Source: Flavobacteriaceae bacterium
Lineage (GTDB): Bacteria > Bacteroidota > Bacteroidia > Flavobacteriales > Flavobacteriaceae
DNA: 19,314 bases
Reading direction: 5' to 3'
Assembly (NCBI GenBank): GCA_947458575.1
Contig: CANHBE010000020.1
Location: 1 to 19,314, forward strand
The translations under genes and the position numbers were made by a program. Under the pieces are notes generated by a model. That model was not told the origin of the DNA. It made no database searches and saw only the letters and a program-made list of their open reading frames with translations. Positions 1-7,288 of this stretch are shown here, one piece after another (the first letter of the stretch is position 1; each line of letters starts with the position of its first letter).

Positions 1-63
1 CTCAATTTAGAATTGAAAGGTTTGGTTCGGACTTTACCCGGCAAACACTTTGAAGTCATTTAA
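1..63 (+). CDS. dprA: DprA/Smf DNA-processing protein, C-terminal end (partial)
   Basis: An open frame enters from the left edge and gives 20 residues, LNLELKGLVRTLPGKHFEVI, before TAA at 61-63. This resembles the end of the C-terminal winged-helix domain of DprA, which typically finishes with a 'LELxGLVxxLPGKxF' pattern. DprA loads RecA onto incoming single-stranded DNA during natural transformation. The gene ends one base before the stop codon of the convergent trpS gene, with no room for a separate terminator. The call rests on a short C-terminal match only; the catalytic Rossmann-like domain lies outside the window. Confidence 0.75.
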   Translation, partial: LNLELKGLVRTLPGKHFEVI

Positions 64-64
64 A

Positions 65-1045
65 TTAAATGCCAAAGCCTAATTTTTCACGAACTCTTTT
101 CAGCACGCCATTGGCAATAATTTGTGCTTTTTGCGCACCTTTAAGCAATGCCGCCTCGATCTCAGGCAAGTTGCTCATATAATATTGATAGGTTTCACGC
201 TCGGTTTTAAATCGATCTAATATCAGTTCGTATAGCGCTTGCTTGGCATGTCCGTAGCCAAAGTCACGGCTTTCATTCGCATAGTGCTGTCTCATGATTT
301 CGATTTGCGCTTCGTTGGCCAATAGTTTATAGATTGCGAAAATCTTACAAGTGTCGGGGTCTTTAGGATCTTCTAGAGGCGTGCTGTCGGTTTCAATAGA
401 CATTACTTGCTTGCGCAGTGACTTCTCATCGAGGAAAATATTGATGATATTGTTGGCGGATTTACTCATTTTTCCGCCATTTGTTCCCGGAATATATTTG
501 GTTTCCTCTTCAGTAGATGCTTCAGGTAACACGAAGGTTTCGCCCATCTGAAAGTTAAATCGCGATGCTACATCTCTGGTAATTTCAATATGTTGCAGTT
601 GGTCCTTGCCTACCGGAACAAATTCAGCATCATATAGTAAAATATCCGCTGCCATTAGCATCGGATAGGTAAATAATCCCGCATTGACATCTTCCAAACG
701 ATCTGATTTGTCTTTAAATGAATGGGCTAATGTTAAACGTTGATATGGGAAAAAGCAACTCAAGTACCAAGCTAATTCTGCGGTTTGCGGAACATCCGAT
801 TGTCGGTAGAAAGTCACTTTTTCAATATTTAGACCACAAGCCAACCAAGCTGCTGCTGTACTATAATTATTTTGACGTAATGCTTCGCCATCTTTAATTT
901 GAGTGATCGCATGCAAATCTGCAATGAAAAGGAAGGATTCGTTTTCCGGAAGATTAGACAATTCGATTGCAGGAATAATTGCACCAAGCAAATTGCCTAG
1001 GTGAGGAGTACCGGTACTTTGAATACCTGTGAGTATTTTCGCCAT
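65..1045 (-). CDS. trpS: Tryptophanyl-tRNA synthetase
   Basis: Class I aminoacyl-tRNA synthetase that charges tRNA-Trp with tryptophan in the cytoplasm. Both class signatures are visible: a HIGH-type motif in TPHLGN (residues about 13-18) and KMSKS in NGGKMSKSANN (about 192-196). The GKDQLQH segment near residue 147 is also typical of TrpS. From the ATG at 1045 the protein is 326 residues, the normal length. The frame is open to a TTG at 1051, but MAKILTGIQSTGTPHLGN is the usual N-terminus, so ATG is preferred. It is transcribed alone, convergent with dprA and divergent from the acyltransferase at 1115. A TAnnTTTG-type element lies just upstream of the start. Confidence 0.97.
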   Translation of the reverse strand: MAKILTGIQSTGTPHLGNLLGAIIPAIELSNLPENESFLFIADLHAITQIKDGEALRQNNYSTAAAWLACGLNIEKVTFYRQSDVPQTAELAWYLSCFFPYQRLTLAHSFKDKSDRLEDVNAGLFTYPMLMAADILLYDAEFVPVGKDQLQHIEITRDVASRFNFQMGETFVLPEASTEEETKYIPGTNGGKMSKSANNIINIFLDEKSLRKQVMSIETDSTPLEDPKDPDTCKIFAIYKLLANEAQIEIMRQHYANESRDFGYGHAKQALYELILDRFKTERETYQYYMSNLPEIEAALLKGAQKAQIIANGVLKRVREKLGFGI

Positions 1046-1062
1046 TTTCAACTAAATTTTGG

Positions 1063-1070
1063 CAAAGGTA
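1063..1070 (-). promoter_or_regulatory. Candidate -7 element for trpS
   Basis: Read on the minus strand this is TACCTTTG, an exact match to the Bacteroidota -7 consensus TAnnTTTG, ending 17 bp before the trpS ATG. No convincing TTTG -33 element was found at the usual spacing. It would give a very short leader. Confidence 0.4.
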
Positions 1071-1075
1071 AATGA

Positions 1076-1109
1076 TTTGAGAAATATAGGAATCGAATTA
1101 TTACTTTTG
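1076..1109 (+). promoter_or_regulatory. Candidate promoter for the acyltransferase gene at 1115
   Basis: A TTTG (1076-1079) and a TACTTTTG (1102-1109) match the Bacteroidota -33 and -7 elements with a 22-bp spacer, slightly longer than the usual 19-21. The predicted transcription start falls at about 1114-1116, on top of the ATG at 1115, so the mRNA would be leaderless or nearly so. A GGAG at 1111-1114 directly abuts the ATG and is too close to act as a normal ribosome binding site. Confidence 0.45.
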
Positions 1110-1114
1110 AGGAG

Positions 1115-1858
1115 ATGAAAGCGATAAAAATCATTTTTTGGATTGTCTGGCGCGCATGGTTTTACCTTATGATGGGCATCCCAATTATTGTGATGTTTCC
1201 TGCACTGCTTATTTCCATATTAAAGGAAGAATGGTATCGCTATTTTTTTATTATGGCGAGAATTTGGGCAAAGTTCATTTTGGTTTCAACCGGTTTTTAT
1301 TGGAAAGTGAAGTCTGAGCAAACTATTGAAATGAGAAAGAGTTATATGTTTGTGGCTAATCACACTTCGATGACCGATATCATGCTAATGCTTGCGGTCA
1401 TTAAGAATCCATTTGTTTTTGTGGGAAAGAAAGAATTGGCGAAAATCCCATTGTTTGGATTCTTTTACAAGCGAACCTGTATTTTGGTTGATCGCAGCAG
1501 CACTAGAAGCCGAATGGAAGTTTTTAATAGGGCACAAAAGCGATTAAATCAAGGGTTGAGCATCTGCATTTTTCCGGAAGGAGGCGTGCCCGAAAATGAG
1601 TCAATCATCTTAGATAATTTTAAGGATGGCGCTTTTCGTCTGGCGATTGAGCACCAGGTTCCAATTGTTCCTTTGACATTTTTTGATAACAAAAAGCGAT
1701 TTTCATACACTTTTTTTAGTGGTAGCCCGGGAATCATGAGGGTTTTTATTCATGCTTTGGTACCAACTACCGGCAAGACGATTGAGAATAAAAAAGATAT
1801 CAAGGAAGTAAAAGAACAAGTCTACGAAGCCATTTACAACCAACTGATAAAAGCATAA
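1115..1858 (+). CDS. PlsC-type 1-acyl-sn-glycerol-3-phosphate acyltransferase (first paralogue)
   Basis: Membrane-bound acyltransferase expected to acylate lysophosphatidic acid or a related lysolipid in phospholipid synthesis. The catalytic H-x4-D motif is in NHTSMTD (His83, Asp88). The glycerophosphate-binding motif is FPEGG (153-157), a variant of the usual FPEGTRS. A hydrophobic N-terminal stretch (about 5-35) would anchor it in the inner membrane. It has 247 residues, normal for the family. The start is the first ATG; a candidate promoter sits directly upstream. It ends at a terminator shared with the convergent recA. The altered FPEGG motif leaves the exact acyl acceptor open (lysophosphatidate, ornithine lipid or another lysolipid). 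Confidence 0.88.
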   Translation: MKAIKIIFWIVWRAWFYLMMGIPIIVMFPALLISILKEEWYRYFFIMARIWAKFILVSTGFYWKVKSEQTIEMRKSYMFVANHTSMTDIMLMLAVIKNPFVFVGKKELAKIPLFGFFYKRTCILVDRSSTRSRMEVFNRAQKRLNQGLSICIFPEGGVPENESIILDNFKDGAFRLAIEHQVPIVPLTFFDNKKRFSYTFFSGSPGIMRVFIHALVPTTGKTIENKKDIKEVKEQVYEAIYNQLIKA

Positions 1859-1887
1859 AAAAACCCGAACAGGTCGGGCTTTATTTT
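1857..1887. terminator. Bidirectional intrinsic terminator between the acyltransferase gene and recA
   Basis: A stem CCCGA (1864-1868) / TCGGG (1874-1878) with a 5-base loop is flanked by seven A on the left and a T-rich run (CTTTATTTT) on the right. It can therefore terminate both the rightward acyltransferase transcript and the leftward recA transcript. It overlaps the stop codons of both genes. Confidence 0.8.
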
Positions 1888-2902
1888 ACGCTTGATTTTC
1901 TTTGATGTGAGCTTTGATTTTTTGTTCAAGTTCATCTGCCAATTCGGGATTGTCTTTGATTAAGACTTTCACGGCATCACGACCTTGACCCAATTTGGTA
2001 TCGCCGTAACTAAACCAAGAACCTGCTTTTTTGATAATTTCAAACTCTACAGCTAAATCTAGGATTTCACCTGTTTTTGAAACTCCTTCTCCATACATAA
2101 TGTCGAATTCAGCTGTTTTGAACGGTGGAGCAACTTTGTTTTTGACCACTTTCACTTTTGTCCTATTACCTATAACATTCTCACCTTCTTTGATCTGTGA
2201 CGAACGACGAATATCCAAACGAACTGAAGCATAGAATTTTAATGCATTTCCTCCAGTGGTGGTTTCCGGGTTTCCAAACATAACTCCAATTTTCTCTCGA
2301 AGTTGATTGATGAAAAACACAGTACAATGTGTCTTGCTGATGGTTCCTGTTAGTTTTCGGAGTGCTTGCGACATTAAACGGGCATGTAATCCCATTTTTG
2401 AATCACCCATTTCCCCTTCGATTTCACTTTTTGGCGTCAATGCAGCAACTGAGTCAATTACAACAATATCGATAGCGCCCGAACGGATTAAGTTCTCTGC
2501 GATTTCCAAGGCTTGCTCACCATTATCTGGTTGTGAAATAATCAAATTTTCAATGTCGACACCTAATTTTTCCGCGTAGTTTCTGTCAAATGCATGTTCA
2601 GCATCAATAAAAGCTGCGATCCCGCCTGCTTTTTGTGCTTCAGCAATAGCGTGTAACGTAAGAGTCGTTTTTCCTGAAGATTCAGGTCCGTAGATCTCTA
2701 TAATTCTGCCTTTTGGATAACCATTAACACCAAGGGCAAGGTCTAATCCCAACGAACCAGATGAGATTGTTTCGACTTCCTCAACGGCCGCATCGCCCAT
2801 TTTCATTACGGTTCCTTTACCATAAGTTTTGTCAAGTTTGTCGAGTGTTAATTGTAGTGCTTTTAATTTGGCTTCTTTTTCTGAACTCATCTTTTCCGTC
2901 AT
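1886..2902 (-). CDS. recA: Recombinase RecA
   Basis: ATP-dependent strand-exchange protein for homologous recombination and SOS induction. The Walker A motif GPESSGKT is at residues 72-79, followed by the conserved GGIAAFIDAEHAFD segment, the Walker B region IDIVVIDSVAALTPKSEIEGEMGD, the L2-region FFINQLREKIGVMFGNPETTTGG, and a C-terminal domain. The 338-residue length is normal. Two in-frame ATGs compete: 2902 gives MTEKMSSEKEAKLKALQ, and 2890 gives MSSEKEAKLKALQ, which is the common flavobacterial N-terminus and may be the real start. The sequence is highly conserved, with nothing missing. The gene ends at a terminator shared with the upstream acyltransferase. No LexA-type operator was recognised upstream. 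Confidence 0.98.
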   Translation of the reverse strand: MTEKMSSEKEAKLKALQLTLDKLDKTYGKGTVMKMGDAAVEEVETISSGSLGLDLALGVNGYPKGRIIEIYGPESSGKTTLTLHAIAEAQKAGGIAAFIDAEHAFDRNYAEKLGVDIENLIISQPDNGEQALEIAENLIRSGAIDIVVIDSVAALTPKSEIEGEMGDSKMGLHARLMSQALRKLTGTISKTHCTVFFINQLREKIGVMFGNPETTTGGNALKFYASVRLDIRRSSQIKEGENVIGNRTKVKVVKNKVAPPFKTAEFDIMYGEGVSKTGEILDLAVEFEIIKKAGSWFSYGDTKLGQGRDAVKVLIKDNPELADELEQKIKAHIKENQA

Positions 2903-3024
2903 TTATTATAGAAATATTTTTCGTAAAATTACTTTTTTTTTGGCAAGTTCCAAGGGCAGATTTCTCCGATTTCAAAAAGTTATCAGCATTGTTTTGTTGT
3001 TGATATTTTTCGTTCTTGTTGTCT

Positions 3025-3828
3025 TTATTTTCTGAGTATGGCAGCCCATTTCTCAAATCGCTCTTCATCTTTTAAGTCGAAGAAAGTTTGTGCCATATCG
3101 ATTGCCATCGCTCTTCTTTGAGTTTCATTTTCAAAAATTCTCATTCCGACTTCATAGAGTTTATCGGCTTCTTCATAGCGATTAAGTTGTAGTAGTGCAT
3201 AACCTAATTCCCGATAAAGCATATAGTTTGAATTTTCGTTTTTTATTTCGTTTTTGAGCAACTCAACCACTTTTTGGTATTCTCCCACAGCATTGTATGC
3301 ATACGACAATTCAAAAATCAGATTGCGCGCTGAAGGTTCAATAGAGAGCGCTTTTTCTAGCAGAGGCACGGCAAACTGACTTCTGTTTGCTTTATTGTAA
3401 TGATATCCAAGGAGCACTAGTTCGTTAGCTGTTCTGACTTGTTTATCAAAGAGCCTCAACCAATTTGGCCTTTCAGGAAGATTCAACATTGTTTGTTCAG
3501 ATTCTGAAAGCAAGTGAACAATGGGTGTATTATTATTGAGAGCCTTTTTAATGATGTAGTTTGTGGAATTGTTTTTTACAGTCCATTTTCCAGAAGATTC
3601 AATTTTTAACTCACCATGGAAAATGAAAGTAAAACCAATAATTTCATCTAGAATGACATAACCCAAAAGCAGATTAGGTTCAGGTTCTTTTTGGGGCAAA
3701 ACAACCCAATGGTTTACGGCGTCAAGATAATCTGTTTCGAATTGGATATTGGGTTGTTTTACGTTTTGCCCCAATAGAGTAGTAGTAAAAAAAAGTAGAA
3801 TTCCGGGTAGTATCGTTTTGATGTCCAT
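3025..3828 (-). CDS. Exported tetratricopeptide-repeat protein of unknown function
   Basis: From the ATG at 3828 the protein has 267 residues and begins with a signal peptide (MDIKTILPGILLFFTTTLLGQ, likely cut near residue 20), so it is probably periplasmic. Residues about 25-110 form a domain I do not recognise. Residues about 135-265 form three to four TPR-like helical hairpins with the spacing and small or aromatic residues of TPRs (for example LLEKALSIEPS and ELGYALLQLNRYEEADKLYEVG). TPRs mediate protein-protein contacts. The frame is open upstream to a TTG at 3870, but that start would bury the signal peptide behind 14 residues. It is a single gene upstream of recA on the same strand, 122 bp away. 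Function unknown. Confidence 0.8.
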   Translation of the reverse strand: MDIKTILPGILLFFTTTLLGQNVKQPNIQFETDYLDAVNHWVVLPQKEPEPNLLLGYVILDEIIGFTFIFHGELKIESSGKWTVKNNSTNYIIKKALNNNTPIVHLLSESEQTMLNLPERPNWLRLFDKQVRTANELVLLGYHYNKANRSQFAVPLLEKALSIEPSARNLIFELSYAYNAVGEYQKVVELLKNEIKNENSNYMLYRELGYALLQLNRYEEADKLYEVGMRIFENETQRRAMAIDMAQTFFDLKDEERFEKWAAILRK

Positions 3829-3855
3829 GACATTTCTTGTTTGGCTTAGATAAGT

Positions 3856-3863
3856 CAAAACTA
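3856..3863 (-). promoter_or_regulatory. Candidate -7 element for the TPR gene
   Basis: Read on the minus strand this is TAGTTTTG, an exact TAnnTTTG match. It would start the transcript about 20 nt before the ATG at 3828, which supports ATG over the TTG at 3870. No clear -33 element was found. Confidence 0.4.
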
Positions 3864-3965
3864 CGCGCAATTAGAATGAGAGTTTTGAGGAATTTCTGCA
3901 CCAATTGTTAAATTTCATGTTGCAACTCTGTTTTGATAAAAGGGGAGACTAAAAATTAATTTTAT

Positions 3966-3973
3966 TATTTTTG
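3966..3973 (+). promoter_or_regulatory. Candidate -7 element for the acyltransferase gene at 3987
   Basis: TATTTTTG matches TAnnTTTG and lies 13 bp before the ATG. The leader would be only a few bases long. The nearest upstream TTTG (3932-3935) is too far away to be a standard -33 element. Confidence 0.4.
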
Positions 3974-3986
3974 GCAAAATTTTTTT

Positions 3987-4718
3987 ATGGAAAAAATCAT
4001 CTCATATCCTCTATCTGCGGTAGCAATGTTGGTGTTTTTTTTGGGATTGATTATTTTTCACCCGATTCAATGGATTTGCTTTAATGTGTTTGGTTATCAA
4101 GCTCATAAAAAAAGTGTTGACTTATTGAATCTATATTTGTTGAGAGTTGCATATTTGTTAGGTACGACTTTCGAGGTCAATAGCAGAGATATTATTCCTG
4201 AGAATAAACCATTGATCATGGTGGCCAACCATCAGAGCTTATATGACATTATTGGAATCATTTGGTTTTTTCGAAAATTTCATCCAAAATTTGTGAGTAA
4301 AAAGGAGTTGGGTAGGGGACTACCAAGCATTTCATATAATCTGAATCATGGAGGTTCTGTTTTGATTGATCGAAAAGACCCAAAACAAGCGATTCCAACA
4401 ATAAAGAAATTGGCCGATTACATAGAACTTCACAATCGCACCGCAGTTATTTTCCCGGAGGGAACACGGAGCAAAAATGGCAAGCCAAAAGAATTCGCGC
4501 AAAGCGGTTTGAAAATTTTATGTAAATATGCACCTTCCGCATATATTGTTCCGATAACAATAACGGGATCTTGGAAAATTGCAAAATTTGGAATTTTTCC
4601 CTTGGGTTTGGGAAATCGTATTACCTTTACGGTCCACAAGCCAATGGCAGTGAAGGATTTTTCCTTTGAAGAATTAATGAAAGAAACAGAAGAAGTTATT
4701 ACAAAATCACTAGTATAA
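3987..4718 (+). CDS. plsC: PlsC-type 1-acyl-sn-glycerol-3-phosphate acyltransferase (second paralogue)
   Basis: Expected to transfer an acyl chain to the sn-2 position of 1-acylglycerol-3-phosphate, making phosphatidic acid at the inner membrane. It has the complete family motifs: NHQSLYD with catalytic His82 and Asp87, and FPEGTRS at 156-162. A hydrophobic segment near residues 8-32 is a likely membrane anchor. Length is 243 residues, normal for PlsC. Because its glycerophosphate motif is canonical, it is the better candidate than the copy at 1115 for the general lysophosphatidate acyltransferase. It lies 58 bp upstream of the acyl-ACP desaturase on the same strand, so the two lipid genes may be co-transcribed. 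Confidence 0.93.
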   Translation: MEKIISYPLSAVAMLVFFLGLIIFHPIQWICFNVFGYQAHKKSVDLLNLYLLRVAYLLGTTFEVNSRDIIPENKPLIMVANHQSLYDIIGIIWFFRKFHPKFVSKKELGRGLPSISYNLNHGGSVLIDRKDPKQAIPTIKKLADYIELHNRTAVIFPEGTRSKNGKPKEFAQSGLKILCKYAPSAYIVPITITGSWKIAKFGIFPLGLGNRITFTVHKPMAVKDFSFEELMKETEEVITKSLV

Positions 4719-4776
4719 AAACAGGTTTGATGGTTAGCGCTCAGCGAATTATCAATTCAATAATCCTAAAAAAGTA

Positions 4777-5766
4777 ATGTCAATACAAAACATTCGCCTA
4801 GAAGTTATGCGATTTCTAGAAGACAAAGTTGAAGGTTTTATGCAGGAATATTTGATTCCGGTTGAAAAAATATGGCAACCTTCAGATTTTTTACCAGACC
4901 CTGAAAGCGATACTTTTTTCGAAGATCTAAAAGAACTCAGAGAGTTGGCCAAAGACTTGCCATACGATTTTTGGGTCGCTATGGTGGGAGATACAATTAC
5001 CGAAGAGGCATTGCCGACCTATGAGTCTTGGTTGATGTGTGTTGAAGGTGTTGACAATCTTGAAAGAAACGGTTGGTCGCAATGGGTTAGGCAATGGACG
5101 GGAGAGGAAAATCGTCACGGTGATGTCCTAAATAAATATTTATATTTATCAGGCCGCGTGAACATGCGCGAAATTGAAATGACGACGCAACATCTCATTA
5201 ATGACGGATTTGACATTGGCACAGGGCGAGATCCATACAAGAATTTTGTTTACACTTCTTTTCAAGAATTGGCCACATACGTCTCTCATAACAGGGTTTC
5301 TCAATTGGCAAAAACATACGGTGATAACAAGCTTTCCAAAATGTGCAAAATGATCGCAGGAGATGAAATGCGCCATCATCTTGCTTATAGCGAGTTTGTA
5401 ACCCAAATTTTTAAAGTTGATCCAAGCGAAATGATGCTGGCATTTAATCATATGATGAAAAATAAGATCACAATGCCTGCCGGATTTTTAAGAGAATCAG
5501 GCGAGAAAATTAGTTCTGCATTCGAGAACTTTTCAAATTCGGCACAACGTATAGGCGTTTATACTGCGAATGACTACGTCGAGATTATGCAAAAACTCAT
5601 CGATAAATGGGAGATTGATAAAATCACTGGGTTGAACGATGAAGCTGAAAAAGCACGTGACTACTTAATGAAACTTCCCGCAAGAATGGCAAAAGTTTCT
5701 GAAAGAATGGTGATTCCCACAGACAGTTTTGTATTTAAATGGGTAGAACCTGCGGTAATAAGATAG
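4777..5766 (+). CDS. Soluble acyl-[acyl-carrier-protein] desaturase (plant stearoyl-ACP desaturase family)
   Basis: Di-iron, ferritin-fold enzyme that should introduce a cis double bond into acyl chains carried on ACP, using oxygen and reduced ferredoxin. The metal-binding motifs are visible: EENRH (Glu111, His114), SFQELAT (Glu164) and DEMRH (Glu197, His200), with another Glu near residues 76-77. The blocks TGEENRHGDVLNKYLYLSGRV and YTSFQELATYVSH resemble the plant enzymes closely. Length is 329 residues, with no plastid transit peptide as expected in a bacterium. It follows an acyltransferase and is ended by an intrinsic terminator at 5786-5831. The position of the double bond cannot be read from the sequence. 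Confidence 0.93.
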   Translation: MSIQNIRLEVMRFLEDKVEGFMQEYLIPVEKIWQPSDFLPDPESDTFFEDLKELRELAKDLPYDFWVAMVGDTITEEALPTYESWLMCVEGVDNLERNGWSQWVRQWTGEENRHGDVLNKYLYLSGRVNMREIEMTTQHLINDGFDIGTGRDPYKNFVYTSFQELATYVSHNRVSQLAKTYGDNKLSKMCKMIAGDEMRHHLAYSEFVTQIFKVDPSEMMLAFNHMMKNKITMPAGFLRESGEKISSAFENFSNSAQRIGVYTANDYVEIMQKLIDKWEIDKITGLNDEAEKARDYLMKLPARMAKVSERMVIPTDSFVFKWVEPAVIR

Positions 5767-5785
5767 TTTTTAATAAAAAAGAATC

Positions 5786-5831
5786 AATGTTGAATTTTGA
5801 AGTTAATCGACTTTAAAGTTCAACATTTTTT
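5786..5831 (+). terminator. Strong intrinsic terminator after the acyl-ACP desaturase gene
   Basis: An 18-bp stem (5786-5803 with 5810-5827) that pairs throughout, with two G-U pairs, encloses a 6-base loop (TAATCG). The arm ends in, and is followed by, a run of six T (5826-5831), and A residues precede the left arm. It begins 19 bp after the desaturase stop codon and ends 10 bp before the ATG of the next gene. Confidence 0.88.
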
Positions 5832-5841
5832 ACGTTGCATA

Positions 5842-6495
5842 ATGAATAATCCCGACCTAATTTCCAAAACTATTCTCTTTGTCAAACAACATTTGGTAAA
5901 TGCTGAGGGCGGGCATGATTGGTTTCATACTGAACGTGTCTATAAAAACAGTTTGCTGATTGCACAGTCTGAGGAATGCAATCAAGTTGTGGTACAATTA
6001 GCCGCTTTGCTGCACGATATTGCAGACAGTAAATTTAATCATGGTGATGAAAGTATCGGACCAAGAATAGCCAGAGATTTTTTGGAAAGAGAAGCGGTTG
6101 ATGAACAAACAATAGGTCAAGTAGTAAAAATTATCGAGAACATTTCTTTTAAGGGCGGCAATTTCACAAAAGAGTTTCATTCGAAGGAATTGGAAATAGT
6201 GCAAGATGCCGATCGACTAGATGCTATTGGAGCTATTGGAATTGCCAGAACATTCAACTACGGCGGATTCAAAAACAGGCCTATTTATGATCCTAACATA
6301 GCGCCAAATCTTCACATGACCAAAGAAGAATACAAGTCGAGTGAAGCACCAACACTCAATCACTTTTATGAAAAATTGTTGTTGCTAAAGGACAAAATGA
6401 ACACGGAAACCGGAAAACAAATCGCACAAGAACGTCATCGATTTATGGAAATTTTCCTATCGCAGTTTTATGCAGAATGGGATGGAGAGAAGTAA
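5842..6495 (+). CDS. HD-domain metal-dependent phosphohydrolase
   Basis: Cytosolic HD-superfamily hydrolase of the YedJ/COG1418-like type; substrate unknown. The metal ligands are readable: GHDWFHTERV (His25, His29), LLHDI with the HD pair (His58, Asp59) and QDADRLDAIG (Asp122 and Asp124). Length from the ATG at 5842 is 217 residues. The frame is open further upstream to a TTG at 5797, but that codon lies inside the terminator stem of the preceding gene, so ATG is chosen. The short gap after the terminator means either partial read-through or a promoter overlapping the hairpin. It is convergent with the enoyl-CoA hydratase gene, with 7 bp between the stops and no terminator seen there. Confidence 0.88.
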   Translation: MNNPDLISKTILFVKQHLVNAEGGHDWFHTERVYKNSLLIAQSEECNQVVVQLAALLHDIADSKFNHGDESIGPRIARDFLEREAVDEQTIGQVVKIIENISFKGGNFTKEFHSKELEIVQDADRLDAIGAIGIARTFNYGGFKNRPIYDPNIAPNLHMTKEEYKSSEAPTLNHFYEKLLLLKDKMNTETGKQIAQERHRFMEIFLSQFYAEWDGEK

Positions 6496-6502
6496 AATAA
6501 GA

Positions 6503-7285
6503 CTAAACTCCTTTAAATTCTGCTTTTCTCTTCTCTAAGAACGCTGTTGTGCCCTCTTTAAAGTCCTCTGTTCCGAAACACTTTCCAAACGATTTTATTT
6601 CAGTTTCGTAGCCGTTTACACCTTCTGTGAAGTTTGCATTGACAGCTTTAATGGCTTGGCTAATTGCCGCCGGAGAATTCTTCAATATTTTTTCAGCTAT
6701 ACTGTTACAAAATGCTAATAGCTCAGATTGTGGCGTGAGATGATTGACCAATCCGATTCGATAAGCATCTTCGGCTGATATCATTCCTGCTGTCATGATC
6801 ATTTCCATTGCACGACCTTTCCCAACCAATTGTGGGAGTCGCTGCGTTCCGCCATAACCTGGGATTACACCCAAAGAAACTTCCGGCAGTCCCATTTTTG
6901 CGTTGTCTGAGGCAACTCTGAAATGACAAGACATTGCTAATTCAAGTCCACCGCCTAATGCAAAACCATTAATTGCAGCGATAACGGGAGTTCTCAATTT
7001 CTCTAAAAAATTAAACAATAGTTCTTGCCCTTGAGCGGCCAATTGAGCACCTTCTTCAACGGAAAAATGCGCAAATTCAGCTATGTCTGCTCCGGCAACA
7101 AATGCTTTTTCGCCTGATCCGGTTAGGATAATTACTCTTGTCAACGGATCTTCTTCCAGGGTTTTGAAAGCATGATGCAACTCTTGAATAGTTGCGACGT
7201 TTAACGCATTTAGTTTTGTTGGGCGATTAATGGTAACAGTGGCAACGTGACCGTCTTTTGCAATCAAAATATTGTTATAGTTCAT
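6503..7285 (-). CDS. Enoyl-CoA hydratase/isomerase family protein
   Basis: Crotonase-fold enzyme, probably a short-chain enoyl-CoA hydratase. The oxyanion-hole segments are AFVAGADIAEF (62-71) and NGFALGGGLELAMSC (106-120). Both catalytic glutamates of true hydratases appear present: Glu115 in GGLE and Glu135 in LPEVSLGVIPGYGGTQRL. Length of 260 residues is typical. It is the last gene of the leftward heme arm, 3 bp after the sensor kinase gene, so it is probably co-transcribed although it has no obvious role in heme synthesis. The exact substrate (fatty-acid oxidation, amino-acid degradation or other) cannot be told from sequence. Confidence 0.92.
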   Translation of the reverse strand: MNYNNILIAKDGHVATVTINRPTKLNALNVATIQELHHAFKTLEEDPLTRVIILTGSGEKAFVAGADIAEFAHFSVEEGAQLAAQGQELLFNFLEKLRTPVIAAINGFALGGGLELAMSCHFRVASDNAKMGLPEVSLGVIPGYGGTQRLPQLVGKGRAMEMIMTAGMISAEDAYRIGLVNHLTPQSELLAFCNSIAEKILKNSPAAISQAIKAVNANFTEGVNGYETEIKSFGKCFGTEDFKEGTTAFLEKRKAEFKGV

Positions 7286-7288
7286 GGT

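Noticed and set aside
3829..3870. TTG start for the TPR protein
   Set aside because: It would place 14 residues before a good signal peptide and would overlap the candidate promoter.
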